Positions 8,308 through 17,465 of a stretch of DNA of 64,000 bases are shown piece by piece. A program made the position numbers and the translations under genes. Source of the stretch: Microbacterium gallinarum (GTDB taxonomy: Bacteria > Actinomycetota > Actinomycetes > Actinomycetales > Microbacteriaceae). The stretch lies in assembly GCF_014837165.1 (NCBI RefSeq), contig NZ_JACSPM010000001.1:826304-890303 (forward strand), read 5' to 3'. Within the stretch, counting starts at the first letter, position 1, and every line of letters starts with the position of its first letter. The notes under the pieces were generated by a model. It saw only the letters and a program-made list of their open reading frames with translations. It was not told the origin of the DNA and did not search any database.

Positions 8308-9882
8308 ATGAGCGTTTTCCAACGGAGCAAAGACGCTGGAGAGGACACCCGGGCAGGCATCACCCATGGTCGCCGTGCCCGGCTCGCGAAGCCCCTCGCG
8401 GCCTTGGGGCTGGCAGCGGTCATGGTGCTGGGCACCGTGCCGCTGACCGCGCAGGCCGCCGACCCCACGCCGGGACCCACGGTCGTCGCGGACCCGAACT
8501 CTCCCACGGGGTACACGGGCCACTTCGTGTACTACAACCCGACGGCCACGAGCGTCCGCTTCGTCGCCGACATCATGTTGCGGAACTGGGCGGACCTGAC
8601 CGACCCGACGGTGTACCAGCCGTCGCAGTACGAACCCGGCCTCATGCGCGGCGGCGGGGGCTACGACGCCCAGATGACGCCGGTCGGCAACGGCTACTGG
8701 GAGATCGACGTGCCGCTCGCGGCAGGCGCCAACCAGTACTGGTTCTACGTCAACAACAACACGAGCCTCTGGCTGGCCGACCCGGCGAACTCGCCGATCT
8801 ACGCGCCGGACGGACTGACGGGCACGGCTCGCCGCGCGTTCAACAAGGTCTTCGTGCCCTACGACGCCGAGAAGCAGAACTTCGCGCCGCTCGCCGCCCG
8901 CCAGATCGAGCTCCCGCGGGAGGACTCGACGAAGGGGACGTGGAGCTACGTCGAGGTTCCGGGTCTGCCGCCCCTGGGCGGCACCATCCCGCGCACGATC
9001 GGCGTGTACCTCCCGCCGGACTACGACCCCGACCGGGAAGAGCCCTACAAGACGATCTACATGCAGCACGGCGGCGGTCAGGACCAGTCCGACTGGATGA
9101 ACATGGGCAACGTCCCGGTCATCATGGACAACCTGCTCGACGACGGCACCACCGAGCCCGCGGTCGTCATCACGACGAACACGAACTCCCTCGGACCCGT
9201 CGGAAGCCAGACCACCCTGGGCGATGCGTACCCCAACCTGCGCAACGTCGTGATCCCGTTCGTCGAGGCGAATTACAACGTGTCGACCGATGCGATCGAC
9301 CGGGCGTTCGCAGGCCTGTCGGCGGGTTCCGCCGTGACCCAGAACCTGATCCGGGACGACGCGGACTTCTTCGGGTACTACGGCCCCTGGAGCGGCGGCG
9401 CGAGTGTCCCCGTTTCGACACCGGACCTGGTCTTCCCGTACATCCACTTCGGTGGCGGCGCATGGGACTTCGGCCTGCCCAACGCGAACACGGTGGCGAA
9501 CCTCGACAACGTCGGGTTCATCGAGAACACGGTGGTGGCGGGTGCGCACGACTTCAATGCGTGGAATCAGCTGTTCTCGATCTGGGCGCGTGACTACCTC
9601 TGGCACCCCGAGGCGTTCATCCAGGACGAGATCGGCTCGCTGAAGACGAACGTCGCGGGTGCAGGGCTGAACAAGGGCAACACCAACGCCCTCACGGTGA
9701 AGCTCGACCAGGCGCTGAAGCTCGTCACCAAGGGAGACAGCGGCGGTGCCCTCGAGGTGCTGGGCGGCTATCTCACCCAGGTGGGCGAGTTCCAGGCAGC
9801 AGGCAAGCTGACGGCGGAGCAGGCCACCGCGCTGACGGCGGACGCTCAGAAGATCACGACCAACCTGAGCCACTGGCAGTAG
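8308..9882 (+). CDS. Secreted CE1-like esterase with C-terminal FIMAH domain
   Basis: 524 residues with a long signal peptide (cleavage near AQA-AD, residue 51). A beta-sandwich module (about 65-185, E-set/CBM48-like) precedes an alpha/beta-hydrolase domain (about 205-440) of the feruloyl/acetyl-xylan esterase type. The nucleophile is Ser338 in GLSAG and the likely catalytic His is His414 in AGAHDFNAW. The last 75 residues (about 450-520) look like a FIMAH repeat, found in secreted actinobacterial hydrolases. AAGGAGG precedes the ATG. Neighbouring GH51 and GH5 genes suggest it strips ester side groups from arabinoxylan; feruloyl esterase is a reasonable but untested call. Confidence 0.85.
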   Translation: MSVFQRSKDAGEDTRAGITHGRRARLAKPLAALGLAAVMVLGTVPLTAQAADPTPGPTVVADPNSPTGYTGHFVYYNPTATSVRFVADIMLRNWADLTDPTVYQPSQYEPGLMRGGGGYDAQMTPVGNGYWEIDVPLAAGANQYWFYVNNNTSLWLADPANSPIYAPDGLTGTARRAFNKVFVPYDAEKQNFAPLAARQIELPREDSTKGTWSYVEVPGLPPLGGTIPRTIGVYLPPDYDPDREEPYKTIYMQHGGGQDQSDWMNMGNVPVIMDNLLDDGTTEPAVVITTNTNSLGPVGSQTTLGDAYPNLRNVVIPFVEANYNVSTDAIDRAFAGLSAGSAVTQNLIRDDADFFGYYGPWSGGASVPVSTPDLVFPYIHFGGGAWDFGLPNANTVANLDNVGFIENTVVAGAHDFNAWNQLFSIWARDYLWHPEAFIQDEIGSLKTNVAGAGLNKGNTNALTVKLDQALKLVTKGDSGGALEVLGGYLTQVGEFQAAGKLTAEQATALTADAQKITTNLSHWQ

Positions 9883-9895
9883 CTCGCAGAGATTC

Positions 9896-9928
9896 GGGCT
9901 GCGGACAGAGCACCTCTGTCCGCAGCCC
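9896..9928. terminator. Bidirectional stem-loop terminator
   Basis: A perfect 15-bp stem (9896-9910 with 9914-9928) closes a 3-base CAC loop between the convergent esterase and LacI genes. There is no long T run on either side. Confidence 0.75.
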
Positions 9929-9947
9929 CGACTTCTGGCATCGCGCG

Positions 9948-10973
9948 TCAACCGCGGCTCTCGACACCTCGTCTCGGAGGGGCCGTGGAGTCCCGTACGA
10001 CAAGGCTCGTCGCCAGCTCCACCCGGGTGACCTCTGGGTGCGGATCCTCGAGCTGCTGCAGGACGAGCCGGGTCGCCTGCTCTGCCATCTCACGGAGGGG
10101 CTGGTGCACCGTCGTGAGCCGGGGATGGGCCAGTTCTGCGACCGCCAGGTCGTCGAAGCCGACGACCGACAGGTCACCTGGCACCGATATGCCGAGCGAC
10201 ATGGCCGCGTGCAGCACCCCCAGCGCCTGAGTGTCGTTGCCGGCGAAGATCGCGGTCGGCGGATCGGGCAGCCGAAACAGCTCCCGCGCGTGCCGCTCGC
10301 CGGCATCGCGCTGGAAGTCGCCGAAGCGGATCCACTCCGGTGCGGCCGGCACCCTCGCCGTCGCCATGGCCGCACGATAGCCGTCGAGCCGTGCCAGGGC
10401 GCACATCACCGTCTCGGGCCCGGTGATCGCGGCGATGCGACGGTGACCCAGCTCCAGAAGGTGCCGCGTGGCCGCTAAGCCGCCCGACCAGTTCGCCGAG
10501 CCGACGGAGGGGACGTCCTCGGCGGGATCACCGGCAGGATCGATGATCACGTACGGGATGCCGCGTGCCTTCAGCCTCTCTCGCCCGTCCGGCGGGATGT
10601 CGGCGAAAAGGAGGATGACGCCGGTGGGCGCGCGTCGCACGACCGAGTCCATCCACTCCTGCCCCGGTGCATGACGATCACCACTCACCGACAGTGAGAC
10701 GGCGAGTCCTTCCTGCGCCGCGCTCTCGCGCACGCCCTCGAGGATCGCCAGAGCCCACTCGCCCTCGAGCTCGTGGAGGACGACCTCGAGGTACTCTCGT
10801 CGCTGCCTGCTCTTGCGGCGCCGGTAGCCGCTTCGGCGGAGCTGCTCCTCGACGAGCGCGCGCGTCGTGGACGACACATCCGTCCCGCCGTTGAGCACCT
10901 TCGAGATGGTCGTGAGCGACAACCCGGTCTGAGCGGCGATCTCCTTGAGCGTCACCCGCTGGGTTCGTGCCAT
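9948..10973 (-). CDS. LacI-family regulator, last gene of the glycosidase/transport operon
   Basis: 341 residues. The DNA-binding helix-turn-helix (about 8-30, EIAAQTGLSLTTISKVLNGG) is followed by a periplasmic-binding-type effector domain (about 60-330, with FAGNDTQALGVL and VVGFDDLAVAEL). The ATG lies 12 bases from the stop of the GH5 gene, placing it in the operon running from 17269. It probably senses an arabino- or xylo-sugar and binds the TACAACGTYG-type palindromes nearby. Which of the two LacI proteins of this region binds which site cannot be settled from sequence. Confidence 0.9.
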   Translation of the reverse strand: MARTQRVTLKEIAAQTGLSLTTISKVLNGGTDVSSTTRALVEEQLRRSGYRRRKSRQRREYLEVVLHELEGEWALAILEGVRESAAQEGLAVSLSVSGDRHAPGQEWMDSVVRRAPTGVILLFADIPPDGRERLKARGIPYVIIDPAGDPAEDVPSVGSANWSGGLAATRHLLELGHRRIAAITGPETVMCALARLDGYRAAMATARVPAAPEWIRFGDFQRDAGERHARELFRLPDPPTAIFAGNDTQALGVLHAAMSLGISVPGDLSVVGFDDLAVAELAHPRLTTVHQPLREMAEQATRLVLQQLEDPHPEVTRVELATSLVVRDSTAPPRRGVESRG

Positions 10974-10985
10974 GTCGCCACCCGG

Positions 10986-12368
10986 TTAGTTCGTCGCACG
11001 CCGGAGGATCGCGGTCAGGTCCTCGCGAACCCGGCAGTTCGAGAACGCGAAGTCGTCGGCGAGCGATTCAGCCTCATCAGGCCCTATCCCCTCGAACGCC
11101 CGGGCGAACTCGTCCACCATCGCCTCTGCGAGCATGACGTGCCGCACGTGCCCGTGAATCCATCGGCGAGCACCCCAGGGGTAGGGCCGGAAGTCCGGGA
11201 ACTCCGTCTCGAACAGTCGCTCGATCGGTTCGAGGATGTCGCGCACGCCCGCGTCGGTCGATCCCCAGGAGTCGACCCCGAAGCGTGCCTTCCGCTCGAG
11301 GAACGGCGCGATGCGCCGCAGGTACTCGGAGTCGGGCTCGACGGCGACCACGCCCTGCAGGCCGATGTCCTTGAAGGTCCACAGCGCCCAGCTGGCGTCG
11401 TGGCGCGCGAAGATCTCGAGCTGATCCTCCAGCAGCCGGTAGCGCTGGACGTCTCGCTCGGGATCGCCCGTGTAGACCGGACCGAACTCGCCGACCCAGA
11501 TCGGCGTGCCCGTCTCGCGCATGTAGGCCGTGCGCTGCAGGAACGTCCGCTCGACGGCATCCCGATCGACGTACTGCCCGCGCGACATCCCCGGATACGG
11601 TCCGCCGTCCACGAAGCCCGGAAGCGCGTAGTCGTGCGCGGTGTAGACGCAGTTCGGGAGCGGGTCGCCCAGCTGATCGAACTGAGTCGAGTACCGATTG
11701 CCGTCGAGGAACAGGATGTGGTCGGGATCGACCGCACGGATCGCGGCCTCGAGCCGGCGATAGAACGGTCCGATCGCGGTGCCGTGGGCGTCGGCGGGCT
11801 CGTTCACGGGGTTATACCCCGCGACCCAGGGGTTGTCGCGATAGTGCTCGGCGATGTTCTCCCACAGATTCACGACGCGGTCCTGGAACTGCCGCTGGCC
11901 CCAGAACCCCGCCCACTGGGTGGGGTTGTCGCTGTGCCAGTGCTGGTTCTGGGCACCGGGCAGGGCGTGGAGGTCGAGGATCGTGTAGATCCCCTGACTC
12001 GCGCAGGCGTCCACGACCTGGTCGAGCAGGCGGAATCCCTCAGCGCGGATGACGAACGGCTCGTCGTCGCTCTCGAAGTGGCGGTAATTGAACGGGACGC
12101 GGAGCGAGTTGAGTCCGAGCGACCGGAGGAACGCCGCATCCTCGGGTCCGAAGAACGCGGTCATGAACCGCGCGAAGAAGCGCTCGTACCCTTCTTCACC
12201 GAGCACCCGGCGAAGCGCGCGCCGCTGCTGCGACTCGGAGCCGGCGTACCCCGTGATGAAGTTCTCCATGTTCATCCACCCGCCGAGGCCGAAGCCTCGG
12301 AGGGTCACGGGAGCGTCACCCGCCATGATGCGGGTGCCCTCGACGCGGAGCACGTGCTGCTGCGGCAT
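10986..12368 (-). CDS. Intracellular glycoside hydrolase family 5 enzyme
   Basis: 460 residues without a signal peptide. The opening RGFGLGGWMNMENF is typical of GH5 exo-acting members. The acid/base Glu190 lies in YNPVNEP and the nucleophile Glu294 in WVGEFGP, at the ends of barrel strands 4 and 7. A start at the ATG 12368, preceded by AGGAAGGA, is preferred to 12413. Lying between GH51 and LacI genes and behind a sugar importer, it should cleave imported oligosaccharides; substrate (xylo-, manno- or gluco-oligosaccharide) is not determinable here. Confidence 0.85.
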   Translation of the reverse strand: MPQQHVLRVEGTRIMAGDAPVTLRGFGLGGWMNMENFITGYAGSESQQRRALRRVLGEEGYERFFARFMTAFFGPEDAAFLRSLGLNSLRVPFNYRHFESDDEPFVIRAEGFRLLDQVVDACASQGIYTILDLHALPGAQNQHWHSDNPTQWAGFWGQRQFQDRVVNLWENIAEHYRDNPWVAGYNPVNEPADAHGTAIGPFYRRLEAAIRAVDPDHILFLDGNRYSTQFDQLGDPLPNCVYTAHDYALPGFVDGGPYPGMSRGQYVDRDAVERTFLQRTAYMRETGTPIWVGEFGPVYTGDPERDVQRYRLLEDQLEIFARHDASWALWTFKDIGLQGVVAVEPDSEYLRRIAPFLERKARFGVDSWGSTDAGVRDILEPIERLFETEFPDFRPYPWGARRWIHGHVRHVMLAEAMVDEFARAFEGIGPDEAESLADDFAFSNCRVREDLTAILRRATN

Positions 12369-12417
12369 CCTGATTCCTTCCTGTGTCGTAGCGGCGGTCG
12401 CCGACGATGTCACGCGA

Positions 12418-13929
12418 TCAGTCGAGCGTCAGGACCGTCCACGACACGGCGGGGAGCGTGATCGACACGGTCCCGTCACCGACCTGAAGCGACGGGTTCC
12501 CCTTGGGCACGACCCGCTCCGGCTCGCTCAGCGTGTTGGCCGCATGGATGTCGTCGTCGAAGAGGGACTGCGCGGATGCGGCGGCGATGCGACCGAGGGC
12601 GCGCACATCGATGTCGAGCGACACCTCCTCTGTCAGGCTGCGGTTGACGACGAACACCGTCGTCCGGCCGCCGCTCTCGTCTCGGGTGGCCACCGCGTCG
12701 ACGACCGGCACCTCGCCATAGAGCTCGGTGTCGTAGACCGGGCTGTCGAGCTTGAGTTCCAGCGCCGTACCCCGAGCCAGTCTGGACGTCAGCGAGAAAG
12801 GGTAGAACGTGGTCTGGCGCCACGCCGGCCCGCCGGGCTCGGTCATGATCGGGGCGATGACGTTGACGAGCTGGGCGAGGCTGGCCGCGGTCACCCGGTC
12901 GGCGTGGCGGACGAGTGAGATCATCAGGCTCCCGAACACCACCGCGTCCAGCACCGAGTAGGAATCCTCGAGCAGCCGGGGGGCGACCGGCCAGTCCGCG
13001 ACATCCGTGATCTTGTCGACGTCGTTGTAGCGCGACTGGTACCAGACGTTCCACTCGTCGAACGAGATGTTGATCGTCTTGTCGCTGCGACGGACGGCTT
13101 TCACATGGTCCGCCGTCGCCACGACAGCGTCGATGAACCGATCCATGTTGACGCCCGAGGCGAGGAAGCTGCCGTAGTCGCCGCCCTTCGGCTCGTAGTA
13201 GGCGTGGCACGAGATGAAGTCGACGTCGTCATAGGTCTGCGCGAGCACGGTGCGTTCCCAGTCGCCGAACGTCGCCATCTGAGCCCCCGAGCTGCCGCAG
13301 ACCACGAGCTCCAGGTCCGGATCGATCTGACGCATCGCGCTCGCCGTCTTCGCCGCCAGCTGCGCGTACTCCTCCGCGGTGCTGTGCCCGAGCTGCCATG
13401 GTCCGTCCATCTCATTTCCGAGGCACCACATGCGGATGCCGTGCGGCTCGGGATGCCCGTTGGCAACGCGTCGATCCGACCATTCGGTGCCGGAGGGGTG
13501 GTTGGCGTACTCGAGCACGTCGAGAGCCTCGAGCACGCCGCGCGTACCGAGGTTGACGGCGTACATCAGCTCGCCATCGACCTTGCGGATCCACGTCGCG
13601 AACTCGTCCAGGCCGATCTCGTTCGTCTCGGTCGAGTGCCAGGCCAGGTCCAGCCGCCGCGGTCGCGCATCGCGTGGCCCGACGCCGTCCTCCCACCGGT
13701 ACCCCGACACGAAGTTGCCGCCGGGATACCGGATCGTGGATACTCCGAGTTCACGCACCAGTTCGATGACGTCGGCGCGGAAGCCGTCCTCGCCCGCGCT
13801 CTCGTGCCCCGGCTCGTAGATTCCGTCGTAGACGCAGCGACCCAAGTGCTCCACGAAGGAGCCGAAGAGTCGCCGATTGACGGGCCCGATGGTGAAGTGC
13901 GGGTCGATGGTGAGATGTGCGCGGATCAT
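12418..13929 (-). CDS. GH51 alpha-L-arabinofuranosidase
   Basis: 503 residues, the usual length for intracellular GH51 arabinofuranosidases. The N-terminal catalytic barrel carries the acid/base Glu173 in WCLGNEMDG and the nucleophile Glu292 in SFDEWNVW; a beta-sandwich domain ends the protein. There is no signal peptide, so it releases L-arabinose from arabino-oligosaccharides after uptake. It lies 51 bases after the permease gene in one operon with importer, GH5 and LacI genes. Confidence 0.95.
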   Translation of the reverse strand: MIRAHLTIDPHFTIGPVNRRLFGSFVEHLGRCVYDGIYEPGHESAGEDGFRADVIELVRELGVSTIRYPGGNFVSGYRWEDGVGPRDARPRRLDLAWHSTETNEIGLDEFATWIRKVDGELMYAVNLGTRGVLEALDVLEYANHPSGTEWSDRRVANGHPEPHGIRMWCLGNEMDGPWQLGHSTAEEYAQLAAKTASAMRQIDPDLELVVCGSSGAQMATFGDWERTVLAQTYDDVDFISCHAYYEPKGGDYGSFLASGVNMDRFIDAVVATADHVKAVRRSDKTINISFDEWNVWYQSRYNDVDKITDVADWPVAPRLLEDSYSVLDAVVFGSLMISLVRHADRVTAASLAQLVNVIAPIMTEPGGPAWRQTTFYPFSLTSRLARGTALELKLDSPVYDTELYGEVPVVDAVATRDESGGRTTVFVVNRSLTEEVSLDIDVRALGRIAAASAQSLFDDDIHAANTLSEPERVVPKGNPSLQVGDGTVSITLPAVSWTVLTLD

Positions 13930-13980
13930 GCTTCGACTTTCAGGGCAAGGGGCAACACAGCGAGGCCGCCGGCCGACGGG

Positions 13981-14910
13981 TCACTTGAGGCTTCCGATGG
14001 CGAGGCCACCACGCCAGTACTTCTGCAACGCAAGGAACGCGATGATCAGGGGGATCACCGACACGAGCGAGCCGAGCACGATGATGCTCCACAGGCTCTG
14101 CCCGCCTGCTGCGCCGTACGTCGAGGCAGTGGACTGCCAGAGTCCGATGCCGACGGTCACCGGGAAGAGCCGGTTGTTCGAGAGCATCACGAGCGGAAGG
14201 AAGTAGTTGTTCCAGGAGGCGACGACCGACAGCAGCAGCACCGTCACGATCGCAGGGCGCAGAAGGGGCAGGGCGACCACCCAGAACGACCGGAACTCCC
14301 CCGCGCCGTCCACGCGAGCAGCGTCGAGCAGCTCGTCGGGCACGGCGTCACGGGCGTACACGCACATCAAGTACACGCCGAAAGGGTTGAGCAGCGTGGG
14401 GAGGATGACGGCCCAGATCGTGTTGGTCAGCCCCGCCTGCGCGAACAGGACGAACGTGGGGATCACGAGCGCCGTGATGGGCACCATGACCGCCCCGAGC
14501 AGGATCGAGAACGACAAGCGTCGCCCGACGAAGCGGTACTTGGCGAAGCCGTAGCCGGCCAGCACCGCCAGCACCGTCGCACCGACGCCCCCGACGATGG
14601 CGTAGAGGGCGGAGTTCCCCAGCCACCGTGCATAGATGCCTCCGTCGTAGGTGAAGAGGTCTACGAGGTTCGAGAGGTAGTTGATGTCGTCGGCGAACCA
14701 CAGCGAGCTGCCTCCGCCGAACAGTCCGGCCGAGCTCTTCGAGCTGTTGACGATGAGCCACCAGAAAGGGACCAGAAAGTAGATCATCAACAGCGCGAGC
14801 ACGATGTTCAGGGACACACGGCGGCGAGTGCGGGGGGTGGACCGGCGGCGCTCGACGACGCTGCGCGGCTTGCGAGAGGAGTCTGTCGCCTCGATGGGGG
14901 TGACGCTCAT
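13981..14910 (-). CDS. Sugar ABC transporter permease (MalG type)
   Basis: 309 residues, six membrane segments and the cytoplasmic ATPase-contact loop DAARVDGAGEFRSFWVVALP. The ATG overlaps the TGA of the preceding permease (ATGA). The set SBP-permease-permease without an ATPase gene is normal for CUT1 systems that borrow a shared MsiK-like ATPase. It should import arabino- or xylo-oligosaccharides for the GH51 and GH5 enzymes encoded downstream. Confidence 0.93.
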   Translation of the reverse strand: MSVTPIEATDSSRKPRSVVERRRSTPRTRRRVSLNIVLALLMIYFLVPFWWLIVNSSKSSAGLFGGGSSLWFADDINYLSNLVDLFTYDGGIYARWLGNSALYAIVGGVGATVLAVLAGYGFAKYRFVGRRLSFSILLGAVMVPITALVIPTFVLFAQAGLTNTIWAVILPTLLNPFGVYLMCVYARDAVPDELLDAARVDGAGEFRSFWVVALPLLRPAIVTVLLLSVVASWNNYFLPLVMLSNNRLFPVTVGIGLWQSTASTYGAAGGQSLWSIIVLGSLVSVIPLIIAFLALQKYWRGGLAIGSLK

Positions 14911-15833
14911 GACATGAAGCTCCCTCGCTTGCGCGTCGCGAACAGGAAGATAAAGACGCAGACGAAGACGACCGCTCCCAGGGCGAACGAGATCGTCGCG
15001 CCGTAGTTGTAGTTGGCGAGCGAGAAGGCCTGCTGGTACGCGTACATGTTCGGCGTGAAGTCGTTGGGTATCGCGCCCGCCGCGAGGTCCTGCAGGATCT
15101 TCGGCTCGTTGAAGAACTGGAGGGTCCCGATGAGGGCGAACACGAGGATCAGTACGAGCGCCGGTGCGACCAGCGGGATCTTTATCCGCAGGACGATCTG
15201 CCACTGGGATGCCCCGTCGATGCGCGCAGCCTCGTAGAGGGTGGGGTCGATGCCCTGGAGCGCGGCGTACAGGATGATCATGTAGTAGCCCGCCCACTGC
15301 CACGTCACGATGTTCAGCAGGCCGTAGAAGATCAGGCTGCTGCTCAGGAAATCAGGCGCCTGCCGGCCGAGACTCTCGAAGATCTCCGCCAGCGGACCGA
15401 AGTTGTCGCTGTAGAGGAACCCCCACATCAGGGCGCCGATCACGGTGGGAATCGCGTAGGGCATGAAGATCATCAGGCGCGAGAAGCGGGCGAACCGCGT
15501 GACCACGATGTCGAGGATCAGTGCGATGGCCAGCGAGACCGCCATCTGCAGCGGGATCAGCACGAGCGAGAAGCGGATGACGAACCAGACGCCGTCGAGG
15601 AACGACGGGTCGCTGAATGCCTTGGCGTAGTTGCCGAAGAGGACGAATCTCGTCCCGCCGATGAGGGACTTCTGGAAGAGGCTGAGGTAGAAGGCGTAGC
15701 CGATGGGCAGGACGAGAAGCGCGAGGAAGACGATCGCGAACGGTCCGACGAAGGCCCAGCCGGTCAGATTCTGGCGAATGGTCGTGGATCTGCGGCGCTT
15801 CGTCGAGACGGGCGTGTCGGTCGAGACGGACAT
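14907..15833 (-). CDS. Sugar ABC transporter permease (MalF type)
   Basis: 308 residues with six membrane segments and the EAA loop EAARIDGASQWQIVLRIKIP. The ATG at 15833, preceded by CGGAGAAA, is chosen because upstream codons do not look like a permease N-terminus. It is partner of the MalG-type permease, with which it overlaps by 4 bases. A stem-loop lies between it and the binding-protein gene upstream. Confidence 0.92.
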   Translation of the reverse strand: MSVSTDTPVSTKRRRSTTIRQNLTGWAFVGPFAIVFLALLVLPIGYAFYLSLFQKSLIGGTRFVLFGNYAKAFSDPSFLDGVWFVIRFSLVLIPLQMAVSLAIALILDIVVTRFARFSRLMIFMPYAIPTVIGALMWGFLYSDNFGPLAEIFESLGRQAPDFLSSSLIFYGLLNIVTWQWAGYYMIILYAALQGIDPTLYEAARIDGASQWQIVLRIKIPLVAPALVLILVFALIGTLQFFNEPKILQDLAAGAIPNDFTPNMYAYQQAFSLANYNYGATISFALGAVVFVCVFIFLFATRKRGSFMS

Positions 15834-15858
15834 TGTTTTCTCCGGGTCTGCGAAGGGA

Positions 15859-15901
15859 GAGATGGGGCCGGTCCGCGCACGCACGAACCGACCCCGATCT
15901 C
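15859..15901 (-). terminator. Intercistronic stem-loop after the sugar-binding-protein gene
   Basis: Arms 15859-15872 and 15887-15901 pair with one bulge and one G-T pair. Hairpins here commonly stabilise or partly terminate the message so that binding protein exceeds permease; that role is inferred from position. Confidence 0.5.
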
Positions 15902-15904
15902 AGA

Positions 15905-17269
15905 TCACTGGGTGACGGTGAACCCCTGCTCCTCCGCGTACCCCACGACGTCCGCCTGGAGGGCGTCGGCGGCCTCGGAGCCGGTTGCCGAACCATCGAT
16001 GATGGCGGCGAGCTGCTTCGTCAGCGCGGAGTAGTAGTACTGTCCGAGCGGCGTGTAGGTCATGCCCTCGTACGCATTGGCCGCCGGCACGTACACCTCC
16101 TTGTTGGCCTGCTGGCCGTCGAAGAAGGGGACCTCGTAGTCCTGGAACTCGGGCGAGTCGAGGACGTTCACGTTGAGCGGGAAGATGATCTGCTGCTTCC
16201 ATCCCTCGTCGAGAGACGCCGGGTCCGCGTAGACCCCGAAGGCCACCTTGGCCGCAAGCTCCGGGTTGCTGGTCTGGCTGCTCACCGAGAAGGCCGAACC
16301 GCCCCAGTTGATCGCGATGGGGTCGCTCGGGTCCCACTGCGGCATGGGGGCGGCCGCCCACACGCCGGCGTCCGCTCCCTCGCCGACTCCGGCGCCCTGC
16401 AGGTAGCCGGGAGCCCACGCGGCCGAGAGGTAGGTGGCGTAGTCGCCGGCGATCACGGCCGAGATGTACTCGGGGGTGAACTGGTCCTCAGTGCCCACGA
16501 GCTCCTTGTCGACCAGGCCGTCCCAGTAGTCGAGGACTTCCTTGATCTCGGGGCTGTTGAGGTTGATCCCGATCTCGCCCTCGTTCGCGGGGTCGTAGGT
16601 GAACGGCTCGGCGCCGTTGCCATAGAAGTACGCCGTGGTCGTGGCGGGCTGGTTCGCCGCGAAGCTCGCGAAGACCGGCCCTCCGGCATCCTTGACCTGC
16701 TGAGCGGTCGCCTCGAGCTCCTCCCACGTCGTGGGCGGCGTGACGCCGTACTCCTCGAAGACGTCCGTGCGGTAGATCATGCCCATCGGTCCGCCGTCGA
16801 TCGGGGCGCCGTAGATGCCGTCGCCGACAGAGACGTCCTTCCATGCGCCGTCGCTGAAGTTGTCTTTCACATCTTCGTAGCCGAGGTCGGAGAGATCCAC
16901 GAGGGCATCCTGCGCCTGGAACGTGGCGATCCGGTCGGCCTCGACCATCATGACGTCGGGGGCGCCGCTTCCGGCCGAGATGGCCGTCTGGAACTTGTCG
17001 TAGGCGTCGCCGCCTGCTCCCACGTTCGTCCAGCAGACCTGGACGTCGTCGTTCGCCTCATTGAAGTTGTCGACGACGGTTTCGGAGTTCGGGTACCACG
17101 CCCACAGCGTGATGACGGGCGCGTCGGGGTTCTTGATCTCGTTGGTGCAGTTCGATGCGTCACCACCACCGCCGCCGTCACCGTCGCCGCCATCTCCGGC
17201 GGTGCAGGCGGCCAGGGCGCCGACAACTGCGAGCATCGTGATCGCAGCAAGGACAGGCTTCGTCTTCAC
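15905..17269 (-). CDS. Extracellular sugar-binding lipoprotein of an ABC importer
   Basis: 454 residues from a GTG with AAGGA 7 bases upstream. A lipoprotein signal ends in LAAC (Cys22), followed by a Gly/Asp-rich linker and a family-1 solute-binding fold (about 50-454). It is the first gene of the operon SBP-permease-permease-GH51-GH5-LacI. Two overlapping palindromic operators lie about 100 bases upstream. A longer frame beginning at 17392 is rejected because it would run through the operator and lacks a signal peptide. Confidence 0.93.
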   Translation of the reverse strand: MKTKPVLAAITMLAVVGALAACTAGDGGDGDGGGGGDASNCTNEIKNPDAPVITLWAWYPNSETVVDNFNEANDDVQVCWTNVGAGGDAYDKFQTAISAGSGAPDVMMVEADRIATFQAQDALVDLSDLGYEDVKDNFSDGAWKDVSVGDGIYGAPIDGGPMGMIYRTDVFEEYGVTPPTTWEELEATAQQVKDAGGPVFASFAANQPATTTAYFYGNGAEPFTYDPANEGEIGINLNSPEIKEVLDYWDGLVDKELVGTEDQFTPEYISAVIAGDYATYLSAAWAPGYLQGAGVGEGADAGVWAAAPMPQWDPSDPIAINWGGSAFSVSSQTSNPELAAKVAFGVYADPASLDEGWKQQIIFPLNVNVLDSPEFQDYEVPFFDGQQANKEVYVPAANAYEGMTYTPLGQYYYSALTKQLAAIIDGSATGSEAADALQADVVGYAEEQGFTVTQ

Positions 17270-17360
17270 TGGAGTTCCTTTCGGTTTGCGGGACTTCTTC
17301 GTCGGTGCGCGACCGTCGGGGACGAGCGAGCTGATATGGAACGCCTCGTCCTCCGGCTGG

Positions 17361-17420
17361 TCTACAACGTTGTAGAGCAACGTTGTAGACACCTTTCCAC
17401 CGGCGCCGACCGACTGTCAA
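17361..17420 (-). promoter_or_regulatory. Overlapping LacI-type operators and -35 box of the sugar operon
   Basis: TCTACAACGTTGTAGA (17361-17376) is a perfect 16-bp palindrome; a second, imperfect copy on the other strand occupies 17374-17389. A TTGACA (17420-17415, minus strand) lies upstream, with AAAGGT (17396-17391) 18 bases further as a poor -10. Both operators would cover the start site. Confidence 0.65.
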
Positions 17421-17465
17421 GAGTGGGACGCAATTTTCCCGGCGACTCACGAAAGTTCCGCGGCC

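Noticed and set aside
13105..15006. Long plus-strand frame opposite GH51 and permease genes
   Set aside because: Antisense shadow; the minus-strand proteins have intact catalytic and membrane motifs.
17270..17392. Longer N-terminus for the sugar-binding protein
   Set aside because: It would place coding sequence over the palindromic operator and hide the lipoprotein signal.
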